Origin: Oligoflexia bacterium | GTDB taxonomy: Bacteria; Bdellovibrionota; UBA1018 | Length of the DNA: 64,000 nucleotides | Reading direction: 5' to 3' | Assembly: GCA_014378465.1 (NCBI GenBank) | Contig: JACMNQ010000064.1 | Coordinates: 1 to 64,000, forward strand | In this document: positions 27,761 through 36,342 of the stretch, piece after piece | Layout: each line of letters begins with the position of its first letter | How positions within the stretch are numbered: position 1 is the first letter of the stretch | Notes under the pieces: generated by a model | The model's input: the letters and a program-made list of their open reading frames with translations, nothing else | Database searches by the model: none | What the model was told of the DNA's origin: nothing | Translations under genes and position numbers: made by a program

Positions 27761-27781
27761 CTTTCACCTTCTCGGTGAAAG
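27761..27781 (+). terminator. Hairpin terminator after the HD-GYP gene
   Basis: CTTTCACC (27761-27768) pairs perfectly with GGTGAAAG (27774-27781) over a 5-nt loop, 8 nt after the stop; a weakly T-rich stretch follows. Confidence 0.6.
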
Positions 27782-27793
27782 CTTCGCTTTTCC

Positions 27794-27821
27794 TTGGCGC
27801 ATTCCAATAGTGTGTTAGACT
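27794..27821 (+). promoter_or_regulatory. Possible sigma-70 promoter of the OmpR-type regulator
   Basis: TTGGCG (27794-27799) and TAGACT (27816-27821) are 16 nt apart, each 4/6 to consensus, about 20 nt before the ATG. The same TAGACT hexamer occurs in the lpoB promoter. Confidence 0.35.
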
Positions 27822-27842
27822 TTCTTTACAGAGTTCACGCAT

Positions 27843-28520
27843 ATGGAAAAGTCAAAAATTCTCCTGATCGAAGATAATGCCGATACTCGCCGCTTCCTTG
27901 AAGCGATGCTGAGTAAAGAGTTTGAGGTCATCACGGCCGAAAACGCGGTGATCGGCATTGATTACGCCCGCAACAAGTCACCGGACCTGATTCTCCTCGA
28001 CATCATGCTCCCGATCCTCAGCGGCTACGACGCCTGCAGCCTTCTTAAAAAAGACGAGAAGACGAAGCGGATCCCCATCATTTTTCTTTCCGCCAAGAAC
28101 AGCGTCTCGGACATCACCCAGGGACTGACTACCGGCGCGGATGATTACATTCCCAAGCCTTTTGATTTCAAGGAAATGGTCGCTCGCATTCAGGCTCGTC
28201 TTCGCAAGGGAGTTGAAAAGGAAGCCCAACCTCTTCAGGTAGGTGACCTTCGCATCGACCCAAGCACTCGCGAAGTGAGCTTCAGTGGAAAAGTGGCACA
28301 GCTCACTCTCACCGAATTCGATATCCTTCGCTGTCTGGCCGCGAAAGCCGGCTCAGTCGTCTCGCGTGACGAGATTCTCAAGGAAGTCTGGAAAGACGGA
28401 ACCGGCAAGACCAATGACCGCACCATTGACGTTCATATCCGGGCTCTGCGACGCAAGATCCCTGCCCTCACCAAGCACGTGATCTCCATCTACGGCGTCG
28501 GCTACAAGTACGAGAAATAA
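27843..28520 (+). CDS. OmpR/PhoB-family response regulator
   Basis: 225 residues. Receiver domain 1-120 with LIEDNADTRR, phospho-acceptor in LILLDIMLPILSGYD, FLSAKNS and the switch lysine in DDYIPKPFD. Winged-helix domain from about 132 (LQVGDLRIDPSTREVSF) with LTLTEFDILRCLA, VVSRDEILKEVW, the recognition helix region NDRTIDVHIRALRRK and YGVGYKYE at the end. All expected residues are present. No histidine kinase is adjacent, so it is an orphan here. Confidence 0.93.
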   Translation: MEKSKILLIEDNADTRRFLEAMLSKEFEVITAENAVIGIDYARNKSPDLILLDIMLPILSGYDACSLLKKDEKTKRIPIIFLSAKNSVSDITQGLTTGADDYIPKPFDFKEMVARIQARLRKGVEKEAQPLQVGDLRIDPSTREVSFSGKVAQLTLTEFDILRCLAAKAGSVVSRDEILKEVWKDGTGKTNDRTIDVHIRALRRKIPALTKHVISIYGVGYKYEK

Positions 28521-28589
28521 TTTCAAAAGCTGCGAGGTGCGAACCCTGAAGGGGTGAGGCAATAAATCCGCAGCGTTTCTGGAAACTCT

Positions 28590-30611
28590 TCAAGGATTCT
28601 CAGCTGCTGGCTGCCCGGCCACTGCGTGGCCGCTCGGCTTCAGTCCACCATCCACGAGGGTCATCTTGCCTTCTTTGACTTCGATGACGTCGCTGCGCTC
28701 CAGATCAAGCACTGAATTGACGAGTTTCACCGTGTAGTTGCCGGTCGGAACTTTCAGGTCTTCAAAGGGAGTGCTCTTGATGGCCCAGACTTTCCCATCC
28801 TGATAGATCGTGGCTTCCGCGCTCGGATTGACATGCACCGTGAGAAGGCCGAACTTTTCAGGCTCAAGGGAGACTTCCATGGTACTTTCAGTCGCACCTG
28901 CGAGCTGCATCGAAGTGAGCGAGAATTCCCGGTGAAACAGTTTGAAGCCCGGTCTCTCGACAGCGACATCCAGAGGGGTGTCCATGGGAACCATGAAGGG
29001 CTTGGTCATGTCGGCCACTTTGCCATTGAGGGAAACGGTAGCGCCAGGACCTGATGGAAAGAGATTGAGTTTGAGTTCGATCGTCTTCACATGGGTTGGA
29101 ACGCCGATGTTGTTCTGCGCGGTACTCTGGGTGATCTTGGATTCAGAGGCGATCACCCGATCCACTGGAGCCGCTTTTGGGTCATGAACGCCCGGAATCT
29201 TGATCCCGAACTGGGGACCGAAAAAGAAGATTCCGCCAAGCCCTGCGGCAACGAAGAGCGCGATCGTGGCCGAGCTCCCCTTCCTGGCACTGGACTGAGT
29301 CTGGTACGGGAGCTGAGCTCCGCCCATGCCCATCGAAGTTCGTGTGCCCTGCGCCGCCATGGTCTGAGTGGCTCGAGTTGCGGCGTGCGAATTCGTGGTG
29401 CGAGCCACCACCGAAGGAGGGGGAGTGACGGTGTTTCGTTTCTGACGATTGGGCAGATCAAACTCGACTGCCACCTTGAGTTCCTTGTTGTCGACCTTGA
29501 ATTCGGCGGACGCGGCTTTCTTCGGCTTTGTTTCTGAATCGACGAAAGTGGTCGTATCTTCGCGCATGCCGCCTTCGGAAATTGCGACTGCACCGACGAC
29601 GACCGGCAGATCATTCATCAGGAGCTGTTCGACCTTGTCATTGAGGCGCTGGATCTTCTTGCGATCTTCGACGATTTCGTCCTTGAAGAGATCCTTCAGG
29701 ACGTAGGAAAGATCGCTCGGATTGAAATCGGGAGCGTAGACATTCAGAAAGCGGTGCAAAGCGCGGGAAACTTCATCGCCAGTCTGGTAACGCTTGTCTC
29801 GTTGCTTGGCCAGCATCTTCATGACGATGTAATCCAGCTCTTTTGGAACGGCCGCATTGAGAATGGAGGGTGGCTTGACGGAAGTATTGCAGGCTTCGAT
29901 CTGCTTCAGGACGGCGAGGTCATTGTCGCCCGCGAAAAGCTTCTTGCCCGTGAGGAGTTCCCAGAAAACGATGCCCAGCGCGAAAATGTCACTTCGGCCG
30001 TCCAGCACTTCGCCGGTGATCTGCTCGGGAGAAAGATAACTCGGTTTGCCCTTGATGACTCCGGCGCGGGTCGCTTCGATATTGGACGCGGCTTTCGCGA
30101 TTCCGAAATCGATGACTTTGACGCTGCCTTCGTAGGACACGATGATGTTCTGAGGACTCACATCGCGATGAACGATCTGAAGCGGAGTGCCGCTGATCTT
30201 GTCTTTGAACGCATGCGCATAGTGAAGCGCTGTCGCGGACTGCTCGACGATGTACGCTGCAAGATCCACGGGGAAAGTCTGTTTGATCGCGGTGAAGCGA
30301 TTGAGAAATTGTCTGAGATTCTTGCCATCGACGAGTTCCATCGCGATGTAGGGCATCTCCTGCTCTTCACCGAAGTCGTAGAGCTGCACGATGTTGGGAT
30401 GATTGAACCCCATCGTGACTTTGATCTCGGATTTGAACATCTGGAGAAATTCGCTGTTGGCGCCGTAGCCGGCCTGAATGCGCTTGATGACGATCAGGCG
30501 TCCCGCACCATCGATCGCGGCCATGCGCGCTCGATAAATCTCCGCCATCCCGCCCTGAGCGATCTGGTCGAGGAGAAAGTAGCGACCGAATTTTTTGAGG
30601 ACTTCTGACAT
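28590..30611 (-). CDS. Membrane Ser/Thr protein kinase with extracytoplasmic PEGA-like tail
   Basis: 673 residues. Hanks-type kinase domain 8-280: glycine loop IAQGGMAEIY, VIKRI (K43), E62, catalytic loop VHRDVSPQN (D150), VIDFGIAKA (D168) and SYLSPEQITG. A cytoplasmic linker of about 140 residues is rich in Thr, Ser and Lys and contains many possible autophosphorylation sites. One membrane helix (about 440-462, TIALFVAAGLGGIFFF) leads to two PEGA-like beta modules (SLNGKVADMTKPFMV, LTVHVNPSAEATIYQDGKVW). VSPQN in place of LKPEN is common in bacterial kinases of this branch. The tail may sense envelope or wall signals. Confidence 0.93.
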   Translation of the reverse strand: MSEVLKKFGRYFLLDQIAQGGMAEIYRARMAAIDGAGRLIVIKRIQAGYGANSEFLQMFKSEIKVTMGFNHPNIVQLYDFGEEQEMPYIAMELVDGKNLRQFLNRFTAIKQTFPVDLAAYIVEQSATALHYAHAFKDKISGTPLQIVHRDVSPQNIIVSYEGSVKVIDFGIAKAASNIEATRAGVIKGKPSYLSPEQITGEVLDGRSDIFALGIVFWELLTGKKLFAGDNDLAVLKQIEACNTSVKPPSILNAAVPKELDYIVMKMLAKQRDKRYQTGDEVSRALHRFLNVYAPDFNPSDLSYVLKDLFKDEIVEDRKKIQRLNDKVEQLLMNDLPVVVGAVAISEGGMREDTTTFVDSETKPKKAASAEFKVDNKELKVAVEFDLPNRQKRNTVTPPPSVVARTTNSHAATRATQTMAAQGTRTSMGMGGAQLPYQTQSSARKGSSATIALFVAAGLGGIFFFGPQFGIKIPGVHDPKAAPVDRVIASESKITQSTAQNNIGVPTHVKTIELKLNLFPSGPGATVSLNGKVADMTKPFMVPMDTPLDVAVERPGFKLFHREFSLTSMQLAGATESTMEVSLEPEKFGLLTVHVNPSAEATIYQDGKVWAIKSTPFEDLKVPTGNYTVKLVNSVLDLERSDVIEVKEGKMTLVDGGLKPSGHAVAGQPAAENP

Positions 30612-30759
30612 TCATACCCCAGCGACGTTCAACAGATGGGTTTGAAGGAGATAAACACAGCTCTCCCTCTCCCTGACTGATCGGTGAATGGGGGCGAAAG
30701 CTTGAGCAGTATTGAGCAATTCATGAAGAATACAAACATCTGATATTGCTGGCGTATCT

Positions 30760-31353
30760 TCAGAATGTCACGCTCTGGGTGAGAGTAGGAAAGAAAGCTC
30801 CAGAAGTGTTTTCCAGAACATCAAACGTGATGACCTGCCACGCCTGGGAGCCCAGGATACTGAGTTGGCCCGCACCGCTGGAGAGATTCACTGCAGGACT
30901 GGCGGCGGTCGAACAATTCGAACCCGACCAGACTGAAAAGGTCACGCCTGGGACGTTGGATATCGGGTGGAGAATTACCGGCCTGCTTTCACTTGGGTCC
31001 ACGGTACCAGTGGCGTCAACCGAACGAACCTGGAACGGGTGACAGTACCCCGCAACGGTTCCAGGCGTGACTTCGAGTTTGTTCTTGGCAATCAGGGTAT
31101 CTGATGCGACTGGCAAACCCGCGGCACTCACCTGAATGGTGACAGGACCTGCCCCGATGTTCTTGAAGTAGAAGGTCTGAGTGCTCATTCCTCCAGGAAA
31201 ACTCGTCGCTCCAGTGGAGCAACTCGCGTTCGAATAGAGAATTCCGCTGTCTGTTGAACTGAAATTCAAGCCCAACGGAGACGGCACTGAGGCCTGATTG
31301 CCCGAACTGTCTTGAAGTTGCAATTGCACTGCAGAGCAACCCCTGTTCAGGAT
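30760..31353 (-). pseudogene. C-terminal part of an interrupted lipoprotein gene (Ig-like domain)
   Basis: The frame continues directly from the TGA that ends the 31354-32088 gene, without a shift. It runs from 31353 for nine codons, then to a GTG at 31329 that could restart a 189-residue product, and stops at 30760. The peptide CSAVQLQLQD...GLNFSS...FYFKNIGAGPVTIQVSAAG is an Ig-like module seen in surface proteins, here without any signal peptide. The simplest reading is one gene of about 442 codons split by a nonsense codon between its N-terminal lipoprotein domain and this module. A sequencing error would explain it equally well. Confidence 0.55.
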
Positions 31354-32088
31354 TCAATGAGGCTGAGTCGCATCAAAAGGATTGGGCAGAGGCAACCAGG
31401 CGAACTTTGCCGCAGCGCCTCCTCCACCGCTTCCGTCATGGCAATTGATCCTGCGAGCTCCAAGTGCGCTCGCATAGTTCGGGGCCAGTGGATTCGGAAA
31501 CTGGTTTTGAATCTCCACGGATTGATCGGAGAAGAGATCCACGGTGGCGCGGCCGAGTTCAAAAATTCCGGCATTGTCCGAACCCTGATCACCCAATCCT
31601 CGAGCGCAGATGCCCGTGCCATTGTCGAAAATTCCGACCATCTGGATGAGGCGTTTCGGCCCGGACGGTATTTGAAGGTCAATCTCCGCTGATGTTCCTC
31701 GCAACACGGGCTTGGAGAGGATTCCCGCATACCCACAGGAAGCACCATTCAGCATGGCCGGTAACCTGTAAACGTCCTCGCCTTTTCCATTTGAATCGCT
31801 GATTCCAGAGCCGACGACATTGACGGCGTAACAATCTGCATAACCGCTTGGAACGGGTTGCGGAGAAGAGAGGCCCACTTGCATGAGCGTGAATATCGGA
31901 GAGTTTTGTCCCAGATGACTGACCGATGCCTGGGAGTCAGAATGGCCGGTGGCGTCGATGGAAAAATAGAGGTGACTCTTCCCTTCCTCATGCGGACTGA
32001 GCGAACAACCGCTGACCACCAAGGCAGAAGCCATGGCAAGCGCAATGATCGAAGACTGAATTCGAACCGACGTGCAACGTGAATTCAT
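31354..32088 (-). CDS. Lipoprotein, N-terminal domain shared with the 1365-residue RCC1 protein
   Basis: 244 residues, ATG at 32088 with AAGG directly against it. Signal peptide with lipobox VVSGCS. The next 170 residues are clearly paralogous to residues 30-205 of the protein encoded at 32157-36254: CYAVNV(V/M)G.GI, C.Y(A/S)G..S.PV, IPSGPKRL(I/V)Q..GI, C....., ELGRA..DLFSD and INC. Even the leader bases and the first codons (MNSR.T.V) match. The domain has no family name I know. The gene ends at a TGA after a Gly-rich linker and probably once continued into the Ig-like module downstream. Confidence 0.75.
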   Translation of the reverse strand: MNSRCTSVRIQSSIIALAMASALVVSGCSLSPHEEGKSHLYFSIDATGHSDSQASVSHLGQNSPIFTLMQVGLSSPQPVPSGYADCYAVNVVGSGISDSNGKGEDVYRLPAMLNGASCGYAGILSKPVLRGTSAEIDLQIPSGPKRLIQMVGIFDNGTGICARGLGDQGSDNAGIFELGRATVDLFSDQSVEIQNQFPNPLAPNYASALGARRINCHDGSGGGGAAAKFAWLPLPNPFDATQPH

Positions 32089-32156
32089 CCTTAGAGTATG
32101 GATCGATTCGGTACTTCTGGGAAGGGGTGCAGATGGACCTGTGTCAAATTTGACTA

Positions 32157-35100
32157 TCAGGGCGCCATTGTGACGGATACAGGGAGAATTCGCAAACTAC
32201 TGCTTCCATCTCCAAGTTGTCCATATTCGGTTTTGCCCCAGCAGGATACGGAGGTCCCTGCGAGAGCGCAAGTATGACTCCCACCCGTCGAAACCTGGGT
32301 GACACTGCCGACCAACAAGGTGACATTGGTAGGAGAAGACTGAGGGACTTGATTTCCAAGTCCCAGCTCTCCAGATACATTGCCGCCCCAGCATTGCAAT
32401 GTATTGTCTGACTTGATCGCGCACGTGTGAACTCCACCGGCAGAAATTGAAAGTAGGCCCGAAGTCGACACTACTACAGGAATGTGCTGATCGCTTGTTC
32501 CCGCGTTTCCGAGTTGCCCTGAAGTTCCCTGTCCCCAGCATTTTGCCGTGGTTCCAACCAGCGCACAGGTGTGATTCTGGCCAGCTACAATCTGAGTTGC
32601 CCCTGTAAGACCCAAGACCGTGACCGGCACGCTGCTATTATTCAAAGTGGTATCTCCCAACTGTCCAGACACATTGTAACCCCAGCACTTGGCGGTTCCG
32701 TCCGTGAGCGTTGCGCAGGTGTGATAATCCCCTGCCGTGATATCAGCTGCCAGGCCCAGGCTTGATACAAGAGTCGGAGAAGCGCGAGCCGTCGTCGAAG
32801 CGTCGCCGACCTGTCCATAGGCATTATAGCCCCAGCATTTGACTGAACTGTCGGCCAGGAGCGCACAGGTATGCGAAAAACCAGTGACGATCTTCACGAC
32901 ATTTGTGAGAGATTGGACCATTGTATTGGGAATCGCTACGTCTCCAGAAGCTGCACCCAAACCCAGTTGGCCATGACCGTTTTGACCCCAGCACTTGGCA
33001 GTCGAAGTACTAAGCAGTGCACAAGTATGCCCCTGCCCGGCCGCAATTTGCAAAACGGCTCCTAGTGACAAAACGGCAGAAGGAACGAAGCTGTGAGTTT
33101 GAGTTCCGTTCCCCAATTGAGACGAACCGTTGAATCCCCAGCACTGAACTGTTTGATCAGACAGCAGGGCACAACTATGGGATTCTCCGGCAGCAACCTG
33201 TGAAACGTTCAGACCGAGCGAAACAGAGGCAGGAGACGCACGGTAGGCCAATGTTCCATCGCCGACTTGCCCCATCAAATTGTAACCCCAACATTTGACG
33301 TTGGATCCTCCGCTCACTGAGCAGGAATGATACCCTCCGGCTGATAGATCCGTCACGGGTGACAGGCCCGCGACCGGAGTTGGAGAGCTCTGCGCGGCAT
33401 AGTTGCCATTTCCGATCTGTCCGTAAGCATTGTAGCCCCAGCACTTCAAACTCTGATCGGTCATCTGAGCACAAGTATGATTTCCGCCCGCAGTCACCCG
33501 CTGCACTCCTGTCAAAGAAGGGCTGGCGGGAGGCACCGTCTGATTTCCTGAAGGCGCAAACCCCAATTGCCCGAATCCATTTTGACCCCAGCATTTTATG
33601 GAAGCATCGGTGAGTAGTGCACAGACGTGGTTGAATCCGACTGTTACGCTTGTCACGTTGGAGATCGAAGAAACCGGCACCGGAGACCACTGATCAGAAA
33701 GAGTCCCATTTCCTATTTGACCATTTGCATTGGCACCCCAGCACTTTACTGTACCGGTCGACAGTACAGCGCAAGTCTGGGCGGCGCCGCCTGCGATTGC
33801 AATGACCCCTCCTAAACCCGCTATGGTCACTGGTAGAAGTGAATTCGCGATCGAGCCAATCCCCAATTGTCCCGCCGAATTGCCTCCCCAGCATTTCACT
33901 GTGTTGTCACTCAGGAGCGCGCAGGTATGATAGTCGCCGGCCGCGACCGCAACTGCTCCGCTCACTCCGGTCACGATTCCAGGACTGGAGCTGCCCACTT
34001 GCGTTCCGTTTCCAAGACTACCGGAACTATTGCCTCCCCAGCACCAGACGGTCTGATCACTTTTGAGTGCACAACTATGAGAATATCCAGAAACGACTTG
34101 GGTCACTCCACTGAAGGATGGAATTTTAACGGGTGATATACGGCCGACTACGGTACCATCCCCCAATTGCCCCAGGTAATTCTGCCCCCAGCACTGGACT
34201 GTGGAATCAATCATTACAGCGCAGTTATGCCAGCTTCCGGCCGAAAGCTTGATGGTCGGTACAGGTAGTACCCCAGTGCCTTGAACAGGGCGAGTCGTAT
34301 TGGTTGTTCCGAGTCCGTTGCCGTAACCGAGAGTCAAAGTCTGGCTGAGCGTCCCTGCCGAGGTTGGCGCATAAGTGATGACCAGGCTGCAACTACTCGT
34401 GATCGATGCTCCACAAGTGCCACCGATTCCGGGGTAAGATCCGCCTTTGAAGGAGTAGGGTGAAGAAAGTCCTGAGACCGTGACCGCGGTTGCTGTAACG
34501 GTTCCTGTCTGACTCACTGTCAGAGTTTTATCTCGAAGGGTCCCCAAGGGAACCGGTCCGAAGTCGACGGTTGCACCATCTGAAATACTCAAGAGCGCGG
34601 GAGTACCGATAACCAAAACTGCCGCTGTATTCACGGCGGGATAAGTCATCATCGACAGCAAGTTTCCCGCGCCATCCTGAATAGTCCCACCCGATAACAG
34701 TATCGAATTATTGAGAGCGATACCGTCCGTATCCAGGTCGACTGCGGTCACCAGATATCGAAATAGGGCAGTGCTGCCGGTTGCGGAACTATACACTGCA
34801 TTGACACTGGTTGAACCCAGTACAAACGGAAGCTTTGGCACACCTCCTGTTGTGTTGAAAGTAACCGGCTCTGAGAACGTCACGGAAAAGACCAGATCCT
34901 GTCCCTGAGTGTAAGTTCCTGGAGCGATGGAAACGCCGGATAGAGTCGGTGCGGTGCTATCCACAAGCACTGCGGTCGTATTGGGCGGATTGAACGTCAA
35001 CACAGCATTGTGCGCACTTACATCCTGGATCGTTCCACCGTTCAGATCCAAAGGCGAAGTCAGAGTGATGCCGTCATTATCCGTATCCGGGGCGACTACT

Positions 35101-36254
35101 GTATAACGGTAAACCAAGGCTGAAGTGCCACTGCCGGAGAATAGATTTGCGTAGCGAGTCACTCCACCGATATCGAGAGCGATGCGAGTCACGGCTACTG
35201 CAGTGACATTCGCTGAAAAATTTGCTGTGAAATCAAGATTTGAACCTAATTTGTAAGAAAGATTCGCAGGTGGCGTAACACTGGTGAGTACGGGCCCTGC
35301 GCTCCCCACCATAATTCCGCTGGTCACCGGAACCGTATAAGAAACGGGAGCGGTGAGTCCATCCACGCCTTTGATGATGCCACCATTCAAGCTGATTGAA
35401 GAAGCGAGCACAATTCCGTCGGCATCAAAATCACCCGCCACAACCGTGTACCGATAGACGAGGGATGCCGTTCCTGAACCCGCGAAGTAAAGTGCATTCC
35501 GAGTCGCCGCACCGATCACGAGGTCAATGGAGGTCACTGCCGAAGCTGTGACAGGCCCCGAAAACTGGACCGTGAAATCAAGATTGTTTCCCGCCGTATA
35601 AGTCCCGTCTGCTGGCGTCGCGAGATCAACCAGGCTCAACTGCTCACAGTTGATCTTACGCGTTACTTTTTCACTCGCGGTCAAACTCGTATATCGATTG
35701 CTGATCTGAACAGTCGTATCTGAAAAAAGGTCAGCCACCGCTCTGCCGAGCTCATAGTAAACGGCCTGATCGCTCCTTACACTTCCTATCGACCCACTCT
35801 GGCCACAGACCTCGTTCGCGGGATCAGAAATCCCGATCACCTGAACCAGACGCTTCGGTCCACTCGGGATCTGCATTTCAAGATCGGCTGACTGTCCTGC
35901 GGAAACAGGCGATGACATCACACCTGAATAGGAACAATAGGATTTTTCTGCAAGGAGCGCGTCCCATTTGAGGGGATCCTGAGTGCGCCCATGGATATCG
36001 GCAATGCCCTCACCCATTACATTCACGGCATAACAGGAAAAATTCGGAACTGCTGGAGTGATCCCCAGGATTTGGTCACTGAAACGACGCAGAGCCGAAG
36101 GCTGCGACGGCCCTTCAATCGCGAGTCGCAGTCGGCTCGTACCCGCATGCCGCGGGCCCAATGAGCATCCGCTCACCAAAACGGCTGAGAGAAGCGCCAA
36201 ACTGGGCGCAAGTGATCGAAACGGAATTCCAACAAACGTTCTACGTGAATTCAC
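32157..36254 (-). CDS. Large surface lipoprotein: novel N-domain, three Ig-like repeats, ASPM-like domain, 14 RCC1 blades
   Basis: 1365 residues from a GTG at 36254. Lipobox LVSGC (C30). Residues 31-205 form the domain shared with the 31354-32088 lipoprotein. Three repeats of about 110 residues (210-315, 320-432, 435-550) each carry a pattern of G..L.F.V.FS.PV, then (L/F).YR(Y)...D.D.DGI.L, then L(N/S)GG.I.D. A beta-sandwich of the choice-of-anchor D type covers 555-662 (VDFGPVPLGTLRDKTLTV). From 667 to the end there are 14 RCC1-type repeats, each H-x-C-A...CWG..G.GQLG, so two seven-bladed propellers are possible. Every repeat keeps two Cys. It should be surface-exposed and adhesive or ligand-binding; the ligand is unknown. 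Confidence 0.9.
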   Translation of the reverse strand: MNSRRTFVGIPFRSLAPSLALLSAVLVSGCSLGPRHAGTSRLRLAIEGPSQPSALRRFSDQILGITPAVPNFSCYAVNVMGEGIADIHGRTQDPLKWDALLAEKSYCSYSGVMSSPVSAGQSADLEMQIPSGPKRLVQVIGISDPANEVCGQSGSIGSVRSDQAVYYELGRAVADLFSDTTVQISNRYTSLTASEKVTRKINCEQLSLVDLATPADGTYTAGNNLDFTVQFSGPVTASAVTSIDLVIGAATRNALYFAGSGTASLVYRYTVVAGDFDADGIVLASSISLNGGIIKGVDGLTAPVSYTVPVTSGIMVGSAGPVLTSVTPPANLSYKLGSNLDFTANFSANVTAVAVTRIALDIGGVTRYANLFSGSGTSALVYRYTVVAPDTDNDGITLTSPLDLNGGTIQDVSAHNAVLTFNPPNTTAVLVDSTAPTLSGVSIAPGTYTQGQDLVFSVTFSEPVTFNTTGGVPKLPFVLGSTSVNAVYSSATGSTALFRYLVTAVDLDTDGIALNNSILLSGGTIQDGAGNLLSMMTYPAVNTAAVLVIGTPALLSISDGATVDFGPVPLGTLRDKTLTVSQTGTVTATAVTVSGLSSPYSFKGGSYPGIGGTCGASITSSCSLVITYAPTSAGTLSQTLTLGYGNGLGTTNTTRPVQGTGVLPVPTIKLSAGSWHNCAVMIDSTVQCWGQNYLGQLGDGTVVGRISPVKIPSFSGVTQVVSGYSHSCALKSDQTVWCWGGNSSGSLGNGTQVGSSSPGIVTGVSGAVAVAAGDYHTCALLSDNTVKCWGGNSAGQLGIGSIANSLLPVTIAGLGGVIAIAGGAAQTCAVLSTGTVKCWGANANGQIGNGTLSDQWSPVPVSSISNVTSVTVGFNHVCALLTDASIKCWGQNGFGQLGFAPSGNQTVPPASPSLTGVQRVTAGGNHTCAQMTDQSLKCWGYNAYGQIGNGNYAAQSSPTPVAGLSPVTDLSAGGYHSCSVSGGSNVKCWGYNLMGQVGDGTLAYRASPASVSLGLNVSQVAAGESHSCALLSDQTVQCWGFNGSSQLGNGTQTHSFVPSAVLSLGAVLQIAAGQGHTCALLSTSTAKCWGQNGHGQLGLGAASGDVAIPNTMVQSLTNVVKIVTGFSHTCALLADSSVKCWGYNAYGQVGDASTTARASPTLVSSLGLAADITAGDYHTCATLTDGTAKCWGYNVSGQLGDTTLNNSSVPVTVLGLTGATQIVAGQNHTCALVGTTAKCWGQGTSGQLGNAGTSDQHIPVVVSTSGLLSISAGGVHTCAIKSDNTLQCWGGNVSGELGLGNQVPQSSPTNVTLLVGSVTQVSTGGSHTCALAGTSVSCWGKTEYGQLGDGSSSLRILPVSVTMAP

Positions 36255-36342
36255 TCTTCAAGTATGAACGAGCCATCACTTTTTTAAATGTTACAGTTTT
36301 GACTGCGGCAAAGTTGACCTAGCGAACCGGTCAAATCAGCGA

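Noticed and set aside
31354-31356. Selenocysteine recoding of the in-frame TGA
   Set aside because: Nothing in the surrounding sequence forms a clear SECIS-type hairpin and neither side is a redox domain.
32157-34260. Regularly spaced similar sequence suggesting a CRISPR array
   Set aside because: The spacing of about 150 nt follows the RCC1 protein repeats, the copies are diverged, and the frame is open throughout.
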